From Saposhnikovia divaricata (lineage: Eukaryota; Streptophyta; Magnoliopsida; Apiales; Apiaceae), in the NCBI GenBank assembly GCA_036435485.1, contig CM071599.1, positions 204,699,178 through 204,763,177 of the forward strand: DNA of 64,000 bases, read 5' to 3'. The translations under genes and the position numbers were made by a program. Below, piece after piece: positions 55,860 to 64,000 of the stretch. The first letter of the stretch is position 1; each line of letters opens with the position of its first letter. The notes beneath the pieces were generated by a model. It searched no databases. It saw only the letters and a list, made by a program, of their open reading frames with translations, and was not told where the DNA came from.

Positions 55860-56165
55860 GTTACGACCGGAGCTATCCTAGGGAGCGGGTGGAGTGGAGC
55901 ACATTACAAGTCGAGTAGTTGATTCCGCGTGGATAGGTAAGTCCCATGTGGAGAATGCCATGGGCTCAGGTATAGCTTCGAACAGATTTTCTATTCCTTT
56001 GTTTATAACTACCACTACCTATGGCGTGCACAGAGCCGAGGGTCTCCACGGAAACAGCCTCCCTACCATAAAAAGCGGGGGTATGGTCTGCGTACAACCC
56101 ACCCTCCCCAGACCCTGCTCTGAACGGGATATACTGGGTATGTTTGGTTTGGTTTGGTTTGGTTT
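55860..56165 (+). mobile_element. Au-SINE-like tailed element, inverted relative to 54780
   Basis: It shares CCCATGTGGAGAA, GCCATGGGC, GTGCAC, GAGGGTCT and the whole 3' region (GGTATGGTCTGCGTACAA, CCTCCCCAGACCCTGCTCTG) with the copy at 54780-55010, on the opposite strand. It ends in (TTTGG)n at 56137-56165. The start is uncertain, near 55860. It may be a SINE or a second truncated LINE. Confidence 0.6.
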
Positions 56166-56888
56166 ATTCGAATACGTTCGGGACTTCAGTTTCTGATTTC
56201 CTACACTTAAGAAATATATGCAAATCTGGGGAACTAAATCTGAAATTATTATCATAAAAGCACACATAAAAGAATACATGATTGAGTAGAAGAAATGATG
56301 TACGTAATTTCATATGTTAATTATTTTCAGTTTCTAAATTTTCACTTTTTTACTCTTTATTACTAAGATGTTAATTAGGTAATAGTGTACTACTAACTCT
56401 TTATAGGCACACAAGAAAGGTCTAATAACTTAACTAGTCAAGCCGTCTGTCCAAGTGCATGTACATTTGTCACTTAACTTATAACTATGCATATACGTAC
56501 TCGATATACAGTAGTCTTCCCTATAGCTATATCCTGGTGAACTATCAATCATTTGGCATTACTTATTGGTTGGCAGGTTTTTTTTTTATGCAATTTTTAA
56601 ATATATGCAAACCATGAACAGTGAATATCATCCTTTGGTTATTAATTTGTAGTCCACTTACCATGGATGAGTTTCAAGATCTTTATCTATTTGTTTGCTA
56701 TTAATATCTTTTCCACAGAATAAGATGTCTTGGCTTAGTTTCTTTCAAAAGATATATTAATTTGTCTTTGTAATAAGATGATTAAAGTTAACTGCACACT
56801 TATGTGCTCGTTAATACTCATTTATAGGACGAGTGCGAATCTAGTAAGCAGCAAATGTATTGAGTTTTGCTATTTATGTTTTTCACAG
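56166..56888. other. Intergenic or intronic DNA
   Basis: AT-rich, without open frames or element ends. It ends in a pyrimidine-rich acceptor (TTTTTCACAG) at 56888, so it may be an intron of the gene that follows. Confidence 0.5.
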
Positions 56889-58390
56889 GGTTGATGAGCT
56901 TGAGGAAGTGACTGAAAAATGTCCTGAAGTCTCAGATGAGTGCTTGGATGATGATGTTAAAGGAAGTGACAATGTGTCTGTGGATAAAAAAAGAGTTGAC
57001 AGAGCCAACTTAGATAAAAATTTAGCTGAATCAACTTCCTGTGTTAGATGTGAGCCTGTTATTGACATTTTATTTGCCAAAGTTTTTACAGATTCCGATG
57101 AAAGCCTCGATGTTTATGGTTGTCCAAAAACCTTGTGGCGGTGCCAGCATATTCGGAACTTGAAATCTCACTTGACCTAAAGGGGTATGAAGATGATGAA
57201 TTTATTGTTCAGGGAACCGCATGTTTTCGCCCTGCAAATCTGGGTGGTCAACGCAAGGTTATTCGCGGAGAAAATGGATTCTATGTGCTGGTACATGTTA
57301 TATGGTGTGAACCATCTCACCTGAATGAGAGTTGTGAGGAGGAGAGAATCGACGGTTTTTATATAATGGTATGTTTTTAGCTTATGTTCTTATATCTCGC
57401 TGAGTAGTCTTTTGCTTATGTGTTTCCAGTGCTTTAGACTTTATTTTTGTAAATTTATCATAAAATATTAGATATGAACCAGCCTTTCGTTCTATTTGCG
57501 GCAATCTAGGAGTTTCACTTCCATAAATTCACTCTTTTTATATTTTTAGATGATACATTTTATTTCTCTTATTATCCTTTTATATACTATTTGTATGCTG
57601 TCTGATTATTTCTTTCACTTTCTATCAGCCTCATTCGCCTAAGCTGTACGCATCAGACCTTCTAGAGGTGTTCCCATTGTTTATCGCCCACCCAAATAGG
57701 AAGGATGTGTATTTGTATGGTTCTGTTGAGATTCAGGACTCGAAGGGCTGGTGTACAATCTTCTCTCACAGTAAGGAAGATCCATACTTCTTGCCTTGGG
57801 GTCACAACTTGTTACCTCTTCAAGGGCCTGGCCGAGCTGTTGCACCATTGCCTTTTTTTTTTTAGTGAAAATTGATATACACGACTTGGACGGGCATGTT
57901 AACATCAAAGGATTCGTCAGTTCAAGTGTTCAAATTGAAGAACGTCAAAGGCCTTGGTTCGATAGGCGATTTTGTGCAGTTGTTAGGGTTGTCAACGACA
58001 AGAGCTTTGCTGCTGTTAAATATACCTTGTTCTCGTATTCTATTCAGGCAATTCTGACAGTCCATGTTGTATTTAAGTCTGGATCTTCTGAACATGTCAA
58101 GATTTTAGGGAACATTATCGCCTCCTACGATATAAGCTTTCATACTTGACAAGCTATGATACAATGTTATTTCGTAAGGTACTTTACACAGGGAACAAAG
58201 CAAACTTCGTAAAAGTAGAGAATGGCTTTCAACTTTGTAGAGATGTGGTAGCGTGCCACTGACCTGGTCCTTGCTTTGTGAAGTAAACTTGACCTTGTCA
58301 ACTTATTCTTCAAGAACTTATCATGTAGAGGGACTCGTGAAATTCCAGATTGGAGAACGTTCTAGGACAACCATCAGCGGTTCTTCTGTT
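56889..58390 (+). pseudogene. Degenerate DUF6598-type gene (two domain copies)
   Basis: Exon 1 (56889-57368) follows an acceptor and starts with an acidic segment (VDELEEVTEKCPEVSDE). It then reads IDILFAKVFTDSDESLDVYG, like the start of a DUF6598 domain, and jumps after a frame change near 57118 to LVAVPAYSELEISLDLKGYE, like the end of such a domain. The middle is missing. A GT-AG intron (57369-57628) keeps the frame. Exon 2 holds a second, fuller domain: DVYLYGSVEIQDSKGWCTIF, EDPYFLPWG, LQGPGRAV, and after a frame change in a T-run (57851-57863) KIDIHDLDGHVNIKGFV. Two further frame changes after 58140 are needed to reach its end near 58390. DUF6598 is an all-beta-like plant domain of unknown function, also found fused to other defence-related proteins. 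The family call rests on pattern recall. Confidence 0.45.
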
Positions 58391-58396
58391 GATATA

Positions 58397-58712
58397 CTCC
58401 CCCCGTCCCGATGATGAGTAATATACATTAGGTTTGGACACGGAGACCAAGAAAATGTATAAAAAATAAGTAAGGTTAGATGAAAAGTGGGTAAAGTGGT
58501 GTGACCTATTTATATTTAATAATAAATTTGAGATAGTGGAAGAAAATAGTGAGTTTAATAGTGTTTATATTATTATAGAATAGAAATAGTGGAAGAAAAT
58601 AGTGGGTGTAATAGTGTTTTATATTATTAAAAGTTACTATTTATGGTAATGTATAGAAATGCTAGAACGTTTTAAAAAGGAAAGTGTATAGAAATCCCTG
58701 GGACAGAGGGAG
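58397..58712. mobile_element. Stowaway-type MITE (Tc1/mariner)
   Basis: The ends are CTCCCCCCGTCCC and GGGACAGAGGGAG, imperfect inverted repeats of the Stowaway consensus, flanked by TA on both sides (58395-58396 and 58713-58714). It is AT-rich inside with a local duplication of AGTGGAAGAAAATAGTG. No coding. Confidence 0.9.
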
Positions 58713-58714
58713 TA

Positions 58715-59626
58715 TGTATTACTGTTGACTGGAACGGTTTTCCATATGTCTAACAGGAATTTAGTTTGTGGTAAAGTCTGTTACACAAGTGTCCGAAGGT
58801 AACTTGCACTAATCTTACAGTTGTAGCTTTGCTATTGTGTAGCAAGTTTTTGTTGTCTGTTATGCCTGTGAATTTTGTGGAATCAAACGTTGAGAAACCA
58901 TCAATTGTCAATATAGAATAATCAAAGAAAAGTTTGTGTTGTACTAAATCTGGTACTGTTAAATACATTTGCATAGCTCTTAGAATCTGATCAAGGGTGT
59001 TAACCAATCAGAATTGAAGAATATACAAGTAATAAACAAGGTGCTTATGAATGAATATCTAATTTGAATGAATATACAAGTAATAAACAAGGTGCTTATG
59101 AAATTAAAACAGTGAACTCTATATAGCAACTGCAAGAAGGCTCTTCAGCTTCAGAATTGAAGAACATGAGCACAACTTAGCAAAAAAAATCGCAAGCTTT
59201 ATTTTTAAACTGAAATTGATGCATGCTTAAGCTGGAGGCAATTAGTTCACTGAATATTCAGGCTTTTACACAACATGATAACATTTGAAGTTGCAGACAG
59301 ATCAACACATGTCTAATGCCACAACCAATTTAACAGGGAAAACCTATGTCCCCAGCGGCCAGTGCTTTTCTTACATTATTAATATAAAAGAGTGCACATT
59401 AATATTTCATATATATTCAGTCTAAAAAAACTCGTATAATCAGTTAAAAAGAAAACAACCACAAGAGCTCAAGGAGGCACCAAATATGACCTAAACTAAG
59501 GTTGGGTCAGCTGTTCTCATATTGGTTGAAGTGAGTACCATAACGTCTATATATAAAACCTATCTTCTAATCAACATAATAACTTACTAGCTATCTAACT
59601 GTCATAGTTCAGCACGAGACTGTCAA
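58715..59626. other. Intergenic DNA between convergent genes
   Basis: Nothing coding is supported. A direct repeat of about 33 bp (TGAATATACAAGTAATAAACAAGGTGCTTATGAA-like) occurs near 59025 and 59070, within which the units share ATATACAAGTAATAAACAAG. The 3' end of the DUF3527 gene lies just to the right. Confidence 0.5.
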
Positions 59627-61632
59627 TTACATAGAGCTAGTCCTTGATTCCAGTAAGTATGGGCTGGATTGAATGGTAGGACTATGAGCATGAATAATAG
59701 CTGTAGCAATTGAGAAAGATTGTAGAGCTGATAGAGTAGATTGGAAATATATGCAATACAAATTTTCGTGTATGCTCACCATTTTCATGGTAGGTACATC
59801 CTGCTTTGACCCCTGCAAAATAGAAGTTTGAAGATGGATCACGCCCAAAATTTTGTAGCCTAGTAAATGTAGGTAGAATGCAATAACTAAACGTTAGGGA
59901 AACAATTTATCATAGAACTGCTAAAACTCTGGGAGAAAAGCTACTATCTAAACAGACTTGGCCAAAAAAAAATTAACAGTACACGTGTCACAGAAATTTT
60001 ACACACCTCAACGAGGATATCAAATGTCTTGCTTTCCCAATGAAGATCAGTTTGTAACAAACCGTCTGTTCTGATAGACCTAGCATTAAGCTTTGTGACT
60101 GGGCAGCCCTCATCCCAGCCACCACAATCACAGTGCCCACCAGATTTCCATCTTTCAATAAGACTAGAAGGACCACCATTTCTGGTTCTAGGGCCACCAT
60201 GGAAACCTGCTGGGATTAGAATGTCCATACTGGTTGAGCATTCACTATTCTCCCGTTGGTACTGTTGAGAAGGCGCTTCTCTTAATACAGATGCATCAGG
60301 TTCTGCAGTGCACCGTTCCTTGAGGAATTTCAATCCCCATCCACCTACATCAGTATTATTATTATGATAACTAATTTGGGTTTTCAAAACAATGGCTGCC
60401 AACTCGAGATTTGGAGGAAAATGGTCTTCTGAAAGACTGATTCTAAATGTAGGTTCAAGATTACTAGTTAAATCTTGGCATGGATACAAAGAAGAATTCT
60501 GCAGTATGGAGCTCGAAACCCCCAACTTGGAAAAATTCTTTAGCTTAAGCGTGTGACTTGCCTTGAAGAAGTTTTTTGAAAAGATGCTCTTTTTAGGAGT
60601 ATGGCTTGGAGTTTGCATCTCTTTCGAACAAACATCATCAACGCCAAAGAAAACAAACTGTGTCTCCTTTGTCTCTGTATTACCCGAAAGGAGCGTAGAA
60701 GAAGTTGTAACCTTCATCCTACCAACAAGATCTGATTCTTTGTCAGGAACCACGTCTTCCTTTTGGCCAACAGATCTTCTATGAAAAATGTACATACAAT
60801 CCAAAACCTCATTGTGTGCTGACTCAACCTTCAACAAATTTGCTCTATAAATTTCCCTCTGATCATCTATAGAGAAAACATAATGTGGTAACCCATTATT
60901 CCATGTACAATGTAGCATTCCTTGAGACCCAAGGGCAGAAGAACACTGATCAGAGCAGCTAGAATTGCTGCTTGATACAGAACTGAGCCCATAATGAGCA
61001 GGCTCGTGTCCATATATGCGATCTCTCAGGACCAGGGATTCTTTCTGTACCTTCTCTAATGAAGAGGCATCTGACCCAACCGGAGAAGTGACACTACTAG
61101 GGTGCATCGTTTCACCAATACCAACTAAACTTGTTCCTCCAAAGTTGATACTATTATCTGAAGCACCCATTTGACATAACAAAGGGCTCTTTAGAATGTT
61201 CATCATACTTCTGCTCCCAGTAATTGCACCAAGAACCGACTCCCCAGCAGAGCTTACACCAAAATTATTAGCCCCAGCTACACCAGGGCATTCAAAAACA
61301 TTACGATTCAAATCACAGGCATTTCCACCGCTGATTTTTCTTGAATATAATTGACCAAAAAAGGTACTGAAATCTAAAGGAACATTGCATGAAGTTGCTC
61401 TCAGAGCACTGGTTTTTATCAATTCCAAGCAGCAGCGAAGATATTGTTCATCAAAACTGATTATTTGCCTTGGAATTCTATTTAATAGCATCAAATGCTC
61501 TGACTTCATGTTGCTTGTCAGTCCCGGTAAAATTATAGCGTCTTCTGTCAATTCTATATTTTTGTCCAGAAAATGCAATGAATTAACATCATCTTCACCA
61601 TCCTTCCCAGCATTCATTTTCAGGTTTCTCAT
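59627..61632 (-). CDS. DUF3527 family protein, about 603 aa
   Basis: Two exons: 61632-60007 (542 codons) and 59812-59627 (61 codons and TAA), joined across an intron with GT at 60006-60005 and TTTTGCAG at the acceptor. Both are phase 0. The signature of plant DUF3527 proteins is clear: NLELAAIVLKT, then MDILIPAGFHGGPRTRNGGP, SSLIERWKSGGHCDCGGWDE with GCPVTKLN, and in the last exon FQSTLSALQSFSIATAIIHA. The N-terminal 350 residues are serine-rich and less conserved (SSVSSSNSSCSDQCSSALGS). No membrane segment is visible. The function is unknown. The ATG at 61632 is the first after an in-frame TAG at 61641-61643. If a frameshift hides more N-terminal coding, the protein would be longer. It is the only gene here that looks intact. 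Confidence 0.85.
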
Positions 61633-61684
61633 CTCTTTCTAGAAAGGAAGTGGCTAGAGGTTGACCCAATTTAACTGTCCAACC
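61633..61684 (-). other. 5' part of DUF3527 exon 2, outside the main frame
   Basis: The 52 bases between the acceptor and the ATG could be 5' UTR. In another frame they read GWTVKLGQPLATSFLERDEK, which joins well to the upstream exon, but that frame hits a stop soon after. Confidence 0.4.
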
Positions 61685-63959
61685 CTACAAAAAAAGAATG
61701 TTAACAAAATGTGTTTAGATTGCTATCTACAAATACAGCTACTAAGGCATATTGTAATTAACAGTTACTATAGCTACACGCATGACACACTGTGCAAGGA
61801 CGAACATAGTAATTTTGTGTATTGCAAATGCCTGTAGAAATAGATCCCCAGTAACATTCTTTTTCTATGCTTATAATATAGAAGTAATTTAATCAATCTA
61901 AAATTGGTTTGAAGGGCTGGTAATTATTAATTAACATGCAATTGTCTGCTTTGTTATAACATTGAAAAACTTATTAAAGGCTTGAATTTTTAAAGTTCCT
62001 TCATGACCATAATTTTGAAATGCACATAACTGAAAAGGTGATATTTGACACAAACCAATTTCTATATAAATTGATTTACAATGTTTTAGATCTAACTGTT
62101 TTTTTAAGTTACTTATGATTATAATGTTTATTGCATATATAATCAATTAAACATTTCATGACTTTAATTATTAGCTTCATAAATTTGAGTTGTTAACATA
62201 AATACTTAATGTGTTAGTTTTTTATCAATGAACCACTACAAATGATTTCTCATTTCTCAATTCGACTTATACAATTATCTTGCAATTTCATACTAGACCT
62301 TGTACAAGATATGAGGGAGTTCTATCTTCAACTTGTGTGCACTGTGTAACAAATGGATGGCCTACGGATATGATACCGAAAGAAGAAAAACCTATAGGAG
62401 GAACATATTTACATATGAAGGTATGTACCGACGCATACATTAGAAAAGCAAACCCAAAGTAGGAACTGATGCTTCTTCTCGCTCTTCTTTCTTTTAGGAG
62501 ATACTTTTTGAGACTTACTCCCTAGCCTACAGAAAGTGGATAAGAAATTTTTTTTTTTAAAAAAAAAATATGCTGCTTGAAACCTTCAAATAAACTCAAA
62601 CAATTAATTTAAAGGAATAAATTCGAATTTTGACTTTATTGTGACTTGGCTACTTACAAAAATGAAACACATATCTGTTTCCTGGCTCATATTCAAGCGA
62701 AACAATAATCAACTTTCGGGTAAACTACTAAACGTCATTGGCTTCACCGTAATTATAATAATTTAAACGAGACACGTACACATTATATAGATATATCAGT
62801 TTTAGATCAGCCAACAGTTGGTGAAGCAGATAATCTAAACATAAAATCTGCAAAATAATAATTTTAAGAAAGAAAAGGAAGGGCAGAGAACTGGATGATT
62901 ACAAAGAATAATGTAGGTTTTGTCTTAAAGGGAAACAAGTAATCTGATAGACTTGGGATCACAATAAAAAGAATCAACTGCAAGCGTACATTTCTTTGTG
63001 ACACAAAAAACATTATAAGAAATAAACTACAGTCACCCTGAAAACGGAAAGAAAAGTACTGTTGTAGGAAATATTTTGAAAATAATGTATTCTATCTTGT
63101 AAAATTATATTATCATTGTGATATTTTGTTCTGATTTAAATAAACATCATTTAGGATATTTCCTTGATTTGTTGTGATTGTATCCTTGTTTGAGAGGAAG
63201 AGGATATTACTTGGGGATTAAGTTGTCACTTAATTATGTTAAACTAATTCTGGAAATTTGACATATTATTGGACTATGCCAATAATATGACATCACAAAT
63301 AGCATTACATACACAAGTGCTCATATTAGTGTTTATGTATGGACGATGTACTAATACAATTCACAGAAAACAATGACCTCATGCATCTTTTTACTCGATT
63401 AAAAACAAAAGTAACTACTAATAGAGTTTGTGCAATGCGCTTCCTCTAATTCAGTCACACAATATATCCCAGAGTTCTGGAGAGTAAAGCAATAGGAATG
63501 CATAATTACATATCTTAAGTATCTTCAATATGTCACAATTGCACAAGTAAAATCAGCGAGTGTAAGAAGAACTTTGTGATACTTGTAACAATGATAACTT
63601 TGACTATGAATGTGAGAAGTGTGATTTTTCCAGAAGATTACATTCTAGGGGAAAGTTACATAGCTTAAACATAAAGACAACATAATTGCAAAAGATTAGA
63701 CCTTTTCAACAACTAAACTGCCCTTAAAGAAAGTTAATACCATCATCATAGAATATTAAAAGCACTAACAACAAGCAAGGCAAGTGAATCCTTTTCTCCT
63801 TTCTTTCTCCCCCATCATTAAGAAAAGATTAGTAACTAAATCCCAAAAGCAAATCACACTTCCATGCAATTAATAAATTTAACAAGTACTCACAATAAAC
63901 ACAATTAACAAACTTGTTAAAGTGAGGGAAAAAATGCATTACAATAAGTTAAAACTCAC
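61685..63959 (-). other. Probable first intron of the DUF3527 gene
   Basis: The boundaries are TTTTGTAG at 61690-61685, before exon base 61684, and GTGAGT at 63959-63954. It is AT-rich. A 60-codon frame on the plus strand at 62280-62462 (NGWPTDMIPKEEKPIGG) begins only with a TTG and has no recognised domain. I do not call it a gene. Confidence 0.6.
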
Positions 63960-64000
63960 CTTGACAAACTGGATCCCAGCAAGAAAAGAACAGAACCAGA
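63960..64000 (-). other. Upstream exon of the DUF3527 gene, partial
   Basis: The last bases before the donor GTGAGT read as AGIQFVK in one frame. This exon runs off the window, so the 5' end and promoter of the gene lie outside. Confidence 0.4.

Noticed and set aside
62280..62462. A 60-codon plus-strand frame in the first intron of the DUF3527 gene
   Set aside because: It has no ATG start, no domain and no splice support. It could be a captured fragment but cannot be supported.
63061..63420. A possible solo LTR beginning TGTTGTAGGAAATATT
   Set aside because: I found no matching CA end with a 5-bp target duplication, so the start alone is not enough.

Overview
This window is eukaryotic, from a flowering plant and most likely a eudicot. 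The evidence is an AT-rich sequence, GT-AG introns, plant LTR-retrotransposon lineages (Sirevirus, Athila, Tekay), an Au-like SINE tail, Helitron, Stowaway, Mutator and hAT miniature elements, and a host gene of the plant-specific DUF3527 family. The species cannot be read from the sequence. There are no operons, ribosome binding sites, CRISPR arrays or recognisable RNA genes.

Layout. 1-8150: repeat-rich intergenic DNA. It holds a diverged direct repeat (1-880 and 6868-8150), a decayed multi-exon gene of unknown identity (about 974-5652) with a Helitron in its first intron, and three miniature elements. 8151-9560: intergenic DNA ending in the left half of a hAT-like MITE. 9561-52297: one Sirevirus (Ty1/copia) that landed in that MITE (target duplication GTTTT). 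It has swollen to 42.7 kb because other elements inserted into it: a truncated Athila-type non-autonomous element (11975 to about 16760), a solo LTR of the same family in opposite orientation (19215-21250), a Tekay-type chromovirus (23593-35572, minus strand) and an almost complete Athila element (36637-48548, minus strand). Every nested insertion except the truncated one has an exact 5-bp target duplication, so the order of events can be read. 52303-59626: the right half of the MITE, a Mutator MITE, a second Helitron, an inverted pair of LINE/SINE-tailed elements, a degenerate DUF6598-type gene and a Stowaway MITE. 59627-64000: a DUF3527 gene on the minus strand, whose 5' end runs off the window.

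How the parts relate. The Sirevirus carries gag, integrase, reverse transcriptase/RNase H, a spacer, and a large third ORF of the envelope-like position. All of it is broken by stops and insertions; one stop sits on the integrase catalytic glutamate codon. By eye, its LTRs differ at about 8 of 507 positions, the Tekay LTRs at about 1 percent, and the Athila LTRs at about 7 of 1601. That ranking fits the nesting. The Athila element has one nonsense codon in gag-pol and a full envelope-position ORF. The truncated element shares its primer-binding site and LTR start and looks like a non-autonomous relative. Apart from the DUF3527 gene, nothing here looks like an intact host gene.

Points most worth a second look: a small antisense ORF between pol and ORF3 of the Sirevirus; three unrelated LTR families that each carry their own reiterated short motif; a foldback MITE in a TA microsatellite with a bZIP-site-like palindromic centre; a LINE relic ending in an Au-SINE-like tail; and the decayed multi-exon gene at the left.
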